A stretch of DNA of 64,000 bases from Trachythela sp. YZ-2020 (GCA_016169945.1 JADLSH010000333.1:1984001-2048000); one strand, 5' to 3'. Numbered from the stretch's first letter, positions 34,061 through 46,674 are shown. Program-made: numbers and translations. Notes: generated from the sequence alone by a model not told the origin.

Positions 34061-35224
34061 ACTTACATGTACTGCACTTCAAATTCTAGTAGTGGGTTGG
34101 GAATAAATGTGTCAGGTGCTTAGAAAGTACAGTTTTCTCTACTTGCCAGGTATTATTTGTCACCTGGTGTCATCTATCTAAAATGTGGTGTGCCAGTTTG
34201 GGTAGTATTTTCACATATAGTAATACTTTTGTGAATGAACTGCAAATAAGCTAGGAAATTAATTAGCATTCATTGTGTGCCTGCTTTTGCCACTGTGTGA
34301 ATGAAAAAATGTAAAGCATGTTCCACATTGTTAATAACACAATCTTTTCTATATGTATTATGTTTTCCAGCAAGTCCGTCATATGCTGTTCCTGAGGACA
34401 CAGTTTGAAGAGATGCCAAATCTCAATGGCTGCTGCAGATTTGTCAGTAATCCTGTACAGATCGGAACCCGCTTTCTGATTGGCTGGTACTTTCGCATTT
34501 AATTAAGGTCTTCTGTGCTTCTAAAATGGCGTGTATATTAAAATATCAAACGTCTTTTGAGTTCACTGGGCAGAGGTAAATTTTCCCGTTTTATTCAAGA
34601 ATTTCGCATTACAGAAGCTTCTATCATATTATTAAAATGGCAGAGGTGAGTTCAATAAATTTTCCCGTTGTACCATGTTGTAGTCAAGAATTTCGCTTCT
34701 ATCATACTAATGGCGTGATATTAAAAACTTTCTTTCTATCAATAAATTTTCCCGTTGTACCATGTTGTAGTCAAGAATTTCGCTTCTATCATACTAATGG
34801 TGTGATATTAAAAACTTTCTTTCTATCCATGATATTATTAAAATGGCTTAAAAACACGCGCCAGGAAAGAGGCTGTAGCACATCTGCTGTGATCTGCATC
34901 ACCAAATTTTCCCAACATTTTAATAAATGTCTCTATTGACTGAATTTGACTCCATATGTAAATACAAGCTGTTATTTTTATATGCAATATGTGAATCTCA
35001 ACCTTGTGTTGACAACCTTGTAACATCCTTGTTTAATATATCATGGCTGTGACAAACTTGTTTAACAAAAGCCTCAGGGAGTCAGATGATATTAGTGCAT
35101 AACATGTTTACAATATATGGACACCCTAAAAGTATAAATTTGGTTAGTGGCTATTGATCTGTGGTGAGCAGCAGGGACTTGGTTATTTTTTGAAGTTTGA
35201 GGTATTCCTTTTTATTTTTAATAG
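34061..35224. other. Spacer with an 87-bp tandem duplication
   Basis: A unit with AATAAATTTTCCCGTTGTAC is repeated with an 87-bp period at 34654-34827. At 34373 a strong acceptor (TTTTCCAG) precedes QVRHMLFLRTQFEEMPNLNG, a possible orphan exon of a neighbouring gene. No other coding evidence. Confidence 0.45.
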
Positions 35225-36593
35225 GAAAAGCTACCTAAGTGGACAGCACGGGGGCAGGGAAGTTGCCCACAATGTAACTTGTCGTATTCCACTGCATGGA
35301 AACCAAAGAATTGCAAGAGATGCAATTTCGAAATTGGTGGTACTTTTGTGCCAAAGGAAAAGCGAAAGAAAACAACGTCTCCAGATGGGGCAGTTCTTGT
35401 TGCAACATCGGCAGATGGAGTTGTGAAAATTATCTCTGTAAAAGCTAATTACAGAGAGAATAGAGTATTTATTGTTATTGATGGTGATTTATCCCTATGC
35501 CATCATGAGAAGTGCAAAGAAGCACGATCTGTTTTTATGGCCAGCCCAGAGTCAGCCCATTTCACTTGTCCACACATTGATTTGGCTAAAAATGCTTCTC
35601 CTCCTATCTACCAAACGAAAATTACCTGTGATCAGGTCAAGTCATATCCATCGGATGATAACACAAAGGCGTCCCTCCAGAGCATTTGTCCTCCAGAAAA
35701 TTTTTCCCACATTGTCCAGCTTTCAGATACATGTTATGCCATTTATACTGAGCCAAACACGGGCACACCTACTGGTTATACACATGTTCTTCAAAAGTCG
35801 GATGGTGTATCGCATTGCTTTTGCAAGTCTTGCAATAAGAAATCTGGAGCAACAAAACAGATCAAAACAAAATGTTTATGTATACATCTCCACCTGTTAT
35901 TTTGTCACCTAAACATGTCTGCACAGCCAACTATTTCTGGACCTAGTCAACATGCTGAATGTCAAGAAGAGGATAATGAAATGTCAACCAGTAGAGCATC
36001 AACAATATAACTAAATCGAAGCCGTTCTATCCCTTATCCTTTCCCTTCTTCTTGGCCTACTATGTTTTGTCCAAGTGAAACTATGTGTAAACTTTGTGAT
36101 AGCAATCTTGCTGGTCTTATATTGCATCCTGGTCAAAATGTAAAGGACACTTCATACATTATAACACCATGCTGTATATTTCAACGAGTTGAAACTAAAG
36201 GAAAAGTCTGTTCAAACTCAAGATGCAAAGCCATGTACCAAGTTTGGCCTATAGAACAAGGTGAATAGAACACTGTTTGATCTAAAGTCTGTTTGTGTGA
36301 GGGTATTGGAAGCAAGTCAGGGAGGTTAAGCTTGGGAAAGCTAAAGTCCCATAATATTTTGTAATGGGGGCTGTAATAACCTTAGGTTGAACCATAAAGT
36401 TTATTTTTGTTCACAAATAGCAGAAATCATACTGAAAAACTGATAACTTAGCTGAAGAAAAAAGTAGAGAAAAGTCTTGAAATGGCATATCTGGCAATCT
36501 TAAAAATTTTCTCACTTGGCCGTATCGACCAATGTTTCCAGTTTTCTACACCCTTTGGCCTTTGCTTCGGTAAATATAGTGCCACAATACAGT

Positions 36594-36770
36594 AAAGCCC
36601 CGTACAGACGAGCAATTTTTCCTTGGCAGGTTTCAACAGCTGGTCATGCCAGCTTTTCAACAAGGAAAATTGTTCATGTGTACGGCCATAAAGTTTTCCT
36701 TGTCAAGTAATCGCGCAGTGTCAGTGATGTACTGCTTTTCCTTGTCAAGGAAAAGTTGCTCGTCTGTACA
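36594..36770. mobile_element. Intronic MITE
   Basis: The inverted ends share GTACAGACGAGCAA and TTTTCCTTG. CAATACAGTAA occurs directly on both flanks and may be a target duplication. It has no gene and lies in the first intron of the HMGXB3-like gene. Confidence 0.6.
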
Positions 36771-37646
36771 ATACAGTAATTTTGTTGAAATAATTTTTGC
36801 ATTTGTAGGTTTGTTCAACATCTGTGATAAAATTTTGTTGGCTGTTGAAGTTTTATTGCAATGGAGGGAACTATTTAAGAGAGGTGTGCCCATATCTACT
36901 GCCATTGACAGCAGTATTAATACTTGGCTTCTAATTAGCCAGGTACAGTATAAAGAATTAATTATTTTTATGTTATGTATTAATTTTATAACCAACATAG
37001 GGCGCTTTCCTTTAAGCGGCCAAAACGGTCAGACCATATAGGCGTTACTACGAAATCATCACAAAAATGTATAGTACCATAAATATAACCATATAACCTA
37101 CCAAGACTCCTCTCAATTGTATAGGCATCACTTGATGAAAATCAAATAAAGTACATTAACAGCTTGCTTTACAACGGTTTTTATGCCTTCGAAATGATGT
37201 CAGAAAGATCATTAGATGATGTCGTATGTGGAATTTGTGGTACTGTCGGTCAAGTGTACTTTGGAGATGGAAATTGATGCAGTAAGTTATTAAAATATGT
37301 GTTTTGTTTGCCATGTTTATTGTAAAACGTTACTCTGGTTGGTAATCATTTTATAATTACTACATGACAATCAAAGCGGTAATGAAATTTCCTTTTAAGT
37401 TTTGTTAAAGCACATGTTACTGCGACTGTACAGTAGGTTTCAGCTTGAATTTTTGTTGGATCTGTATAGGTGTTTACACAAAAGTGTTGCCAAACAACGT
37501 TATAATTTTGTTCTGCAAATTGACTGTGCTATTTGCGGCGGCTTTACTGTAATTGAGGTGCGGCAGACACAACATATATTTGGCAAAGGTTTTCTTTTAT
37601 AGGGCCTAAAGCCATACTGGAAAGTTCGTTTTTCGTGCGCCAAAGA

Positions 37647-37911
37647 TTAGGCCCAAAAATACAACGCCAATATGAGCAATATTATAGACCAACTTGTGCC
37701 AATTAAATAAGTTTATATATAGATTATATACTGACATACGGCACTACAAATCTACAATGTAATGTCATTGGCCAAAATATTAGGCCCAAAAATACAACGC
37801 CAATATGAGCAATATTATAGACCAACTTGCGCCAATTAAATAAGTTTATATATAGATTATATACTGACATACGGCACTACAAATCTACAATGTAATGTTT
37901 GTTTGAAAGAC
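37647..37911 (+). repeat. 133-bp tandem duplication
   Basis: TTAGGCCCAAAAATACAACG begins two consecutive units that differ by one visible base (TTGTGCC/TTGCGCC). It lies in the left part of the possible hAT-like element. Confidence 0.9.
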
Positions 37912-38687
37912 TATGGAGTAGTCTTTGAGAATTAACTTATTACTGTTAACAACTAACACATGAATGCAAGGGCGCTTTCCATTAACACGGCCAAACCGGC
38001 CAGATTGGCCAAGTTGTTGAATGAAACACAAAACATTTGGGCTTCAGACCTATCTGACTCACTGACTGGAAAATTTAGAAATAACAATAGAACGAGGTCC
38101 ATTTTCGCTACATATTTGAGAAACATAGACCAGATCTTTCCATTGATACAGAGAAAAGAACTTGAGTTTGACCAGTCAAGCCACATTAAAAGGAATGTCC
38201 CAAGTTAATTTATGGTCACTCAACAGTCCACATGATCTCTTTTCTTTCGCAAAAGGCTTAAAACTCTTCACAAAAGGCTTAAAAACAATGTTAACCAATT
38301 AAAAAATAACTAAATAACAAAAATAACAATTAAATAATTCACTTTAAAACAATGTTAGATAATTATTGAAGATAAGTCGCCCATCTTCATGTTGGAGGCG
38401 CTTTATAACTTTTCCTTCTCTTCTGTATTTTGCTCTATCACCTAAAATGGCAAATATTACTCATTCATTAAATTTCTTGTTTAACACATATCTTTTTGGG
38501 TTTCACGATGGTAATCTTCGGATTATATTTTGACCATACCTAAAATAGGCACAGCATACTTTGGTAATTTGGCTTGTTTGCCCCCATCCAAATAAATCTT
38601 AGCAATTCCAGCAACAGCACAATCACTATTTTGACCCGAAGGAAGACTCCAATCGATTTTGGTTCTTTATGTACTATTTAGAATACG

Positions 38688-38768
38688 AGTAGGAGTGTTT
38701 TATCAGATATAAAACGCGAGGCGCAGCCGAGCGTTTTATGTCTGATAAAACACTCCTACTCGTATTTT
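38688..38768. repeat. Near-perfect 81-bp palindrome
   Basis: ACGAGTAGGAGTGTTTTATC and its complement flank a short GAGGCGCAGCC centre. It can form a long hairpin and resembles the smallest class of MITEs. No target repeat was assigned. Confidence 0.85.
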
Positions 38769-38863
38769 GAATAGCTTAAAATACGACTACAAAAGAATAC
38801 TAATTAGGATGAACCATTATATAATCATACTAGTTAGGATGAACAATTATATAATGCCACATG

Positions 38864-39127
38864 TATGGCAAGCCAAACCTGACAAAAGTGTATCGAGAAT
38901 ATTTAATACTAGTCGAGAATTTTAAATGATGTACGAGAACATTAAGCGGTAGACGAGAATAATGCAATGTAGTGATTGAGATTGATTAATACTAGTCGAG
39001 AATATTATACGATGGTCGAGAATTTTATATTATGATCGAAAATTTAATACTATGGTCGAGATTTCTGGCAGTATAGCCGGTCAGCGGTTTTCTTATATTT
39101 CTGAGATACTTCATGTCAGGAATGGGA
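38864..39127 (+). repeat. Left 264-bp terminal inverted repeat
   Basis: It contains the word TCGAGAAT, or close variants, at irregular steps of roughly 20-35 bp (at least six times), often followed by TTTAATACTAG or ATTATACGATGG. Such iterated subterminal words commonly bind transposases. The promoter for the HECT-type gene probably lies here too, since its ATG is 27 bp inside the repeat end. Confidence 0.9.
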
Positions 39128-39153
39128 TATGTCATGTTCATGCATTGTTCATA

Positions 39154-42100
39154 ATGGCGGGTCGTGATTCTACTGATAATATAAATACCGTGGATAACAC
39201 TGGCATTGTTCGCCAACTTCTCACAAGATTGAACGAGTTGTCTTCGGCTATGATTCCACAAGACAACAACAACAACAACGTCGAAAGCGAAGTCAGGCGG
39301 GTATTTAGGCCTAATAATGCTACTTCAAGTCAGACCACCGAGACAAGTCATTCGAGTAGCTCTGGTGCTAGTGTGACTGGCGGAGAAGGGATACAACAAA
39401 ATTCTCAACGCCGAGCTCCTTATTTCATGCCAAGACGGAATTTTTCTGGGCAGCGTCCCTCAAATTCTACTAGGAGCCGCAAGCAAAAGAAACCGAGCGC
39501 AATAGACAACAGACAATTCATGCGTGACTTAATTTTGCTTGGAGGACCGGATACTGTTCGTGTTCCACGTCAAGGAACACGCTTGGCATTGATGGAAAGT
39601 GGTCACATGATATCAGGGTGTAAGTTCACAAAAGGAATGACGGCAGCTCAGGTGGAAATTGCGATTGTTGAGGCATTTGACGGGAAGATACCTCCAGATG
39701 TAGACATAGAAATAATGATATCTATGCATACTTCACTAGTCGCTCCCTCTTTGGCTCATGGACAACAAGGAATTGATGGTGCCATTATACAACGCTTGTT
39801 TCAAACAAAACCCATATACGTCCGCCCAAGCAGACAGATATTAATGTCATCAAAGGAAATGGTACAACAGGTATGAAGTTTGTGTGTTTACAACTGTCGA
39901 AATTTTATTGGTGCATGTTAATTCAATCAGTGGTAACTAACATCAGTGTTTAGTCAGGTTACCAGCATATCCATAAAAGATACTATTAGATACAGGCTGA
40001 TGTGGTAAAGAACCAGGCCGATGTGGTAAATATGGGGAAAATAATCTAATCTGAAAAGAAGGGGGGGGGGGGAATGGAATCAAAGATCATTGAAGAATAT
40101 ACACCCCTGCATTTTTTTGAAGAAAAGTGTCTTTCTTGCACAAATTAATGTTGCTGTAAATACTAATGTTACATTGAAGGTGCTCTTTGAGTATTCTAAA
40201 CATATTTACATATGCCCTTTAACACAAGCAAGCTATGCTGTTAATAGTATTTTAAGATTTTAGGTGCCCTTTTTGTTGAGATTTGGGTCTGCCAATGTCT
40301 TGTAACTACTACAAATATCAATAATGATTTTAATAAGTAATTAGCCATTGTTTTTTATAGGAGGAGGAGAATCTTGAATGCGAATTATTTGAACATGTAG
40401 GCAAAAATCTTCCTGAAAATCAAGTGATAAATGGTGAATATTTCATTCAAATATATTGCATTCAAATATGTGAACACTCAAGTTATTGAAAGCTGTTTAA
40501 CTGTTAGAAAGAACGAAAAGCTTTCGAGTTGTATTCACCAGCTGTATTTTGCCAATTTGATTTTTGCTGCCACATTGGATGATTATGGACAAATATAATT
40601 ATATAATGTAGTTCTTGAATAAATGCCACATTTATCTTATGCATAGGTGTACAAGATGAAAATCCAGAAAAGGCTGATCAGGACATAAATGTAGACGTCC
40701 ATGTTACCTCGATGGCTGAAGGTACCCGTACTTTCCTTTGGCCATCAAAATGTTAAGGCAGTGTGTTACACAGGTCAACTTTCAACATCGATAACATCGA
40801 AATAACAAGTTGTTATTTGAACATCGATAAGTGTAACATTGCCTTACTGTACTTGAATTTCTATTTTAGTATGAAATTATGCTGCTGTACTTAATATAAA
40901 CATTTATACAACAATTAATTTTAATTAACGCAATCTCACTGGCTGGCTCTTGTGCATGTGCTATTAGAGTATAGATCACGAATGACGTCACACAGCAACA
41001 AAACATAATTTTTCACAGCACTTTTGATGTATAAAACAAATAGATTTCATTTTGTTGTGCGTATGTACTGTAATAGATCACGGAAGACGTGATGGCGTAA
41101 AAAGAACAAAAAGTCACGGCGCTCAACTTCGTCTTGTGCTGTACTTTTTAGTTCATTTCACGCTATGACGACATCTGTGATCTATTACAGTACACACGCA
41201 TGGCAAAATGAAGTCTATTTGTTAAATATCAAAAGTTTGAAAATACTTAATTTTATGCTAGCTCCAAGAGAAGAAAGCACTGTAATTGAGTCAGATGATT
41301 TGGATATCATCGTGGGAATTGCACAAGGTAAGGTAATCTGCATACAACGTTAATCAGTCATAATTATAATTTGTTTTAATATCTCCATATTGTACTGGTC
41401 CACATTGTCAAGTTCTTTCATTATATATTTTTCTGGATGTAATAGAGGAAGAAGAAAATAGTCTTCATGGTAATACATAGCGTGGCGCATCCAACTTGCA
41501 TCATTAGCTAAAGAGATTGTAGTTGAAGGATGGCCTCCAGTCTATATTTCTGCTTATACTACCAGTATAAATATTTCACCTGACTTACCGGTACTAAAAA
41601 ATTTATTTTTTTAATAGATGCTGCTGGTCCAAGTTTCCATTTACGTGATTTACCTGTCAAAGATGTTGTAGTACATAGAACAACAGTTCGTCAAGGTATG
41701 ATTGATTTATTTATGGATCCAAATGTACTCAATTTTATGCTCAATATTACTGTTAAAGGTGTAAACGGCAACCCAGAGACAGGAAGAGGAATAGGTGTCT
41801 TGCGTGACATCTTGACGCACTTCTGGCAGGAGTGTTTTACAACCCTCGCCACAGGAGGTACTGAAAAAACACCACACATAAGGCACGACATGCAAAAGCC
41901 ACAATGGCAAGCAATAGCTCGTGTCATTGTGTATGGTTATAAAGTTGCCAATTATTTCCCCCTTCAGCTGTCCAAATTATTTATCCTTTGTTGCTTATTT
42001 GGTGAAGAGAGTATTGACAAAGATACTCTGGTCAAAGCATTCAAGTGTTTTGTAGCCGAAGATGATAGAAAGATTATTGATATGCTTCTGAGCAAAGATT

Positions 42101-42665
42101 TTGACCCTGAAGATGAAGATGTTATGGATTTCCTGTCAATGATGAATTCTCACAAGATTCCCACCCCAGGAAATGTAGATTCCCTAATTGATGAGCTTGC
42201 TCACCAGGAATTGATACAAAAGCCACGTTACATCACAAATTGCTGGGCCCCAATCCTAAGTTCCCTCCAAAGTGGTTCAGATTCCACATTCCAAACACCA
42301 GCTGGAGTTGCACATCTCTACGAGGCAAAGCGCCCTACAGCCAAAAAGTCAACAAGCTCTTTATAGCCAACACTTCAAGTGATGTTGAAAAGCAAAGCTT
42401 GAGTCATCTAAAAAGATATGTGAAATCCTTGGATGGAAGAGCTCTGGAAAGATTTTTGCATTTTATCTCTGGAAGTGATGTCTTGTCATGCGATTCCATT
42501 GAAGTCACCTTCACTTCTTTGTCTGGTTTTGAACGAAGACCAGTTGTACACACATGCGGACCTACATTAGAGCTTCCTACTACATATGAGTCCTTCACAG
42601 ATCTTGCTATCGAGTTCACAAGCATGATGAGGGAAGATCAAGCGTGGGCATTTGACATTGCATAA
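39154..42665 (+). pseudogene. HECT-type ubiquitin-ligase-like protein encoded by the transposon
   Basis: Six exons with GT-AG introns: 39154-39870, 40361-40433, 40647-40721, 41262-41327, 41446-41469 and 41618-42665. Exon 1 is Ser/Asn-rich, then basic, then folded (LLGGPDTVRVPRQGTRLALM). Exons 2-5 are acidic. Exon 6 is HECT-like: GNPETGRGIGVLRDILTHFW and WQAIARVIVYGYKVANYFPL in the N-lobe, FLHFISGSDVLSCDSIEVTF and RRPVVHTCGPTLELPTTYES in the C-lobe. The cysteine in HTCGPTLELP sits where HECT ligases carry the ubiquitin thioester. A one-base loss in an A-run near 42348 separates the lobes. G2E3-like HECT proteins are the nearest known relatives. A role in targeting transposase or host factors is speculation. 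Confidence 0.75.
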
Positions 42666-43249
42666 GAACCCTTGACTTGCATGTTCCTGTTTTGTTAGCA
42701 AAGTCATAAGTAGAGGAACTGTGTTGTATGAGACAAACTACAGTGCGCTTTACTTGTCACATACTGTATGAACTTCTACACATGTTACGTTTGTCCAGAG
42801 TGACTTAAGATAAATTGTAGTAATTGGCTAGAACCTTTTTAAGGAAGAACATTTAAATATATCTTTATTTGTATTGTAACGTTGCTTGCATAACAACAAT
42901 ACGGAATAGTCTAATATATCTTTGGTATAATATATGTTTTGTTTTGTGAAAACACAGCATGTATTTACATTACTAGAAAATAAATATGTTTTTCCCTATC
43001 TTTAGAAAATACCTGTTGTGATAGTAATCCAACAGTTATAAAGTATTGCTTATGTCTTCACAAACCAAAATATATGATAGATTCATATTGTTTTTAAAAG
43101 CCAGGAACGGCATAACATTGTACTGTTTCCACCATTTTAAATTAATAAATTACTACATTTTTGTAGGTTTAAATACTGAAACAGGAATAAGATAATCATA
43201 ATGTTTTGTCAACATGTTCACTGAATGTCATAGATTTTCAAACACAAAG
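42666..43249. other. Convergent intergenic region of the 6.1-kb transposon
   Basis: Non-coding AT-rich DNA between the stops of the two converging genes, with AATAAA-type polyadenylation words near 42978 for the plus strand. Nothing else was seen. Confidence 0.5.
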
Positions 43250-44722
43250 TCATTCTGGACTGAAAAGTGTTCCCATAATATCCAATGTCTTTAAAAAATG
43301 CTCAACACCATTATTGCCATCATCTTCAAGAGGGTCAACTCTTTCCTGAAGATAGCGATGTTGCTCTTCACTTTGTTGTAAATTTATCTGAGGCACAACA
43401 ATATTATTGTCTGTGGTAATCTCTGGCAATGGGCCACCATAATCCACACCATAGGCATCAAGGTTGACACCTGCAGGATCATCAGGAAGACTGTGGACGT
43501 TAGTTTGCCAAAGGGCCAAAGGACTTTGGTGGTTGGCAGTTCTAATGCCATGATGATTCCATTGAGATTTAAATTCAGCCAAAGATGCATTTATGCGTGG
43601 CAGGTAAACATAATGAAGGGCGAGTAAATCAACTTCATTGAGAGAATCGAGTAGTTCACCGTTCTCAAGAAATCGAAATAGATCTTTGTAAAGCGCAGAC
43701 ATTACTCGGTTAACTTCAGCCCATAATCTCTCTATGCGCTGATTATGGACACTTCTTCCTGCTATGAAGCTACCTCTTCCGGTGCCCCTAATTTCCACCA
43801 TATAACGTGCCACATCCACATTTTCAACGCCATGGTCGCCTCTCACGTGAGGGTAAACCATATTCCTGAACTCCACTTTCAAAAAATCTGAGCACAGTAT
43901 CAGCTCTGTTATTTGTACAACAATGCAAGTAAATTACCAATCGACTGAAACCATCGATGCACCCATGGATCACAAATCGTTGGGATATCAACTTATGATT
44001 GGAATCAATATGCCATAAATAATTGGGGCCATGAACATTATACACTCGGCGACAGATTGTGTACCTTTTTCTAATATTTCTTCCAATAGCGTCGACCCGG
44101 CTGAGACTTTCTCTTATTCGTTCTCTTTGAACATAAATACGCTTACCTTTCAAGCTCCCCCTGATGTATGTTTCACCACTGTATGGTGTTAATCAAGTAT
44201 GGCTCTTACTTGCTCATCTAGGTCAGTGTCACTAATTTCTGAAAAAGTTGATTCCATGCCATACTCTACTCTCCTTCTATGAAGAGTTCTCTCTGATACA
44301 CCAAGGAAGTTTGCAATGGTTTGCCAATTCATTCCAGTGTCTCTCAATTGCTCAATTTGCTCCTTTGTAATATTGAACGCAGGTCTTCCTCCTGTGCTTG
44401 GCAAGGTTGGACAGACGTTATTTATGCTTCTTACAGGATATGGTTCCGTGATTTCTGATAATTTTTTTAGTACTTCCTCCATAGCAGAAAGCAATTTTGA
44501 GAGCAAGGTGGACATACTATTTTCATTTTCCAATGTGCTTGTGTTTATATTTTCGGATACAGTTCCGAATATAGCGGCAACGATTGAAATATAGTTTTCC
44601 AACTTGTTTATACAGTATTCTGCACCTATTGTGTCTTTGTTCTCATATACCCGTTGACTGGAAACAAACAGGGTTTCCAGATCAAGAAAAAAGTCTCTCA
44701 GTTCTGCAGTGTTTTCCGCCAT
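43250..44722 (-). pseudogene. Integrase-type DDE transposase with helix-turn-helix
   Basis: It starts MAENTAELRDFFLDLETLFV at 44722 (an upstream in-frame ATG at 44812 lies in the inverted repeat). A helix-turn-helix follows (TKEQIEQLRDTGMNWQTIAN, then LGVSERTLHRRR). After a one-base loss near 44190 comes [20 protein letters not shown], and the rve-like core begins with [11 protein letters not shown] (first D). Then [16 protein letters not shown] (second D), reached through another small deletion near 43850, and [20 protein letters not shown] (E). The C-terminal part ([20 protein letters not shown]) is intact. Motif order and spacing match integrase-core proteins that are multi-copy in cnidarians and fish. 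Two frame breaks inactivate it. Confidence 0.85.
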
Positions 44723-44736
44723 ATTTGCGATTTGTG

Positions 44737-45000
44737 TCCCATTCCTGACATGAAGTATCTCAGAAATATAAGAAAACCACTGACCGGCTATACTGCCAGA
44801 AATCTCGACCATAGTATTAAATTTTCGATCATAATATAAAATTCTCGACCATCGTATAATATTCTCGACTAGTATTAATCAATCTCAATCACTACATTGC
44901 ATTATTCTCGTCTACCGCTTAATGTTCTCGTACATCATTTAAAATTCTCGACTAGTATTAAATATTCTCGATACACTTTTGTCAGGTTTGGCTTGCCATA
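44737..45000 (-). repeat. Right 264-bp terminal inverted repeat
   Basis: This is the reverse complement of 38864-39127 with very few changes. Translated inward from either side, the repeats give the same peptide start (MVEISGSIAGQ), so both genes have an identical in-frame upstream extension unless splicing or the internal ATGs are used. Confidence 0.9.
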
Positions 45001-45365
45001 CACATGCTTTATCAGATATAAAGTCACTCCACATGACATATTATGGCTGACATGATTTGCCACAAGGTTTATGAATTATTAATGAGTATTTTAAAGAAGA
45101 AAAAACACACTACAATTAACTTTATTAACCATTGTAGGGCATTCATATTTCTGAGCAGGAAAAAGGCTACATCTTCTAATTATAAACGTCCATGAGCATT
45201 GAACACAGAATGCCTTATGAACATATATAAATAAAGAAACATAGCGAGTATCATAGTGTCGTACCTAATAGCTAAAGTATCATTATCTTGCCCACCAGGC
45301 ATCTTTTGTGATTTCAACGCTATAGTAAGATTCCACTATAGCTCCTGTTCCACCTTTAGCAAGTG

Positions 45366-45994
45366 CTATGTCCATGGGCAAATGCAACCTTCTAACCCAA
45401 TAGCATCATAAAGTGTTTCATCGGTATAGACACTCTTCAAAACTGCATCTTCATCCAAACTTGCAACAATAGGCTTTGAATTTGTACAGTTTCTGGTGTT
45501 TAAACAGAAGGCAGTTTTAAAGAGAAATTCCGTAGTGGGGACTGTGGGGTCTTCTGCGATTTCAAGCCTTTCAAGGCAGCCAGTTATCACGTCTCGATGC
45601 CAAATGGTCTAACGGGTCTTCTCTCCTCTCAATAATAGTAGATGTGGTGAAATATGATCGATAGAGAAATTATCTTCAATTTGCTTCACATGCTTTCGGA
45701 GTCTGTCCCACCAGACACTAACTTTCCAACATGGCACATTTAAACCTTGAAGGGCTACCAAGAACTCGATATATGGTCTCAAATATCGCACACGGCAAAC
45801 AGATCGAGCACGAAGTCATTTCCAGCTATTTCGAATTCTTTGGCCTCGATATACTAAAATGCCCGAAAGGTCTGAATGAAGAGCGGTAGGCTATCTATGA
45901 ACGTCCAAAACTCTACGTACTGCGATGCAGAAAACCGTGTCGAACACAAGCGGCTTGTACGCCTCAACGATAGATCATCATCGTTCTTAGCCAT
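45366..45994 (-). pseudogene. Unrecognised gene fragment in the outer element
   Basis: From an ATG at 45994 the frame reads MAKNDDDLSLRRTSRLCSTR and FSASQYVEFWTFIDSLPLF. After one stop it continues with ILRPYIEFLVALQGLNVPCW and VWWDRLRKHVKQIEDNF, and after another break EFLFKTAFCLNTRNCTNSKP. The composition is clearly protein-like. I do not recognise the domain. Because it lies between the 6.1-kb insertion and the outer right end, it may be the hAT-like element's own gene. Confidence 0.35.
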
Positions 45995-46458
45995 CAATGG
46001 TTCCGGCCACGGCCATTAAAAAATCTCTGCAATATATCAATATTTATTCTTCCAGAAAATCTTTAATTTACATGATTTTAAAAAAGGAGCTGGAAGTTTA
46101 AATGCAATGAAAAGTAAAAACTCGATACGATCTATTAGGATGTTGTGCGCAGAAATTTGGCCGATTGCCAATTCACGCAATCACGCCACTCCAAAATAAA
46201 AATTTCGATTTTTTTAGTCAATCTGCGCCAAAAGTTGGCGCATAGGTAATTTCTACACGCCAAAGATCTTTGGCGCAGCATACGAACTTTCCAGGCCCTA
46301 AAGCCAGGTAACTAATTTTTGCACTCCCTTTTGATATCTTTTGGTCAAACATTTTATTGATGAGACTAAATGTTTCGACTTTCGACAAAATATTTCTGAG
46401 ACTGGCAACTGAAATAATTCAATACTCAATAGATAACCAACTGTAAAACGGCTATTAA

Positions 46459-46674
46459 GGCCTTGATACACTAGGGAAAGTTTCCGAAACAAATTTTCGG
46501 AAACAAGCTTCTGAAACAAGTTTCCAAAATAAGACATTGTTCTAATTGTGTAAACTTGTTTCTGAAACAATAGTTTTGCAAATTTTTTATGATGCACTAG
46601 AAAGTTTTGTTTTGAAAGCTTGTTTACGAAAATTTGTTTCGGAAACTTTCCCTAGTGTATCAAGATTCAAGGCC
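46459..46674. mobile_element. MITE flanked by TTAA
   Basis: Inverted ends built on GGCC, CTTGATACACTAGGGAAAG and CCGAAACAAATTTTCG lie between TTAA on each side (46455-46458, 46675-46678). The right end has about 10 extra bases. TTAA targets fit piggyBac or Kolobok. It stops 56 bp before exon 4 of the HMGXB3-like gene. Confidence 0.75.

Larger units (their letters stand above)
38864..45000. mobile_element. 6,137-bp transposon with integrase-type transposase and HECT gene (IS3EU-like)
   Basis: The perfect 6-bp target duplication CACATG (38858-38863, 45001-45006) bounds 264-bp inverted repeats that start TATGGCAAGCCAAACC. Two genes converge: a HECT-type protein (plus, 39154-42665) and an integrase-type DDE transposase (minus, 44722-43250). 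A 6-bp target, TAT... ends and an rve-like core fit what I recall of the IS3EU superfamily, but the name is tentative. The repeats are almost identical, so the insertion is young, yet both genes carry single-base frame breaks. Confidence 0.88.
37615..46298. mobile_element. Possible hAT-like element enclosing a younger transposon
   Basis: Near both limits lie inverted CTGGAAAGTTCGT and TGCGCCAAAGAT words, and TAAAGCCA occurs directly at 37607-37614 and 46299-46306, which would be an 8-bp target duplication. The outermost 2-4 bases of the two ends do not match, so the limits are tentative. Without the inner 6.1-kb element its length is about 2.5 kb. A broken minus-strand gene at 45.4-46.0 kb may be its own. 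Confidence 0.45.

Noticed and set aside
45001..45060. TTTATCAGATATAAA matches the palindrome at 38.7 kb, suggesting a longer repeat around the 6.1-kb transposon
   Set aside because: The CACATG target duplication already sets exact limits; the shared words are better explained by the outer element's own sequence.
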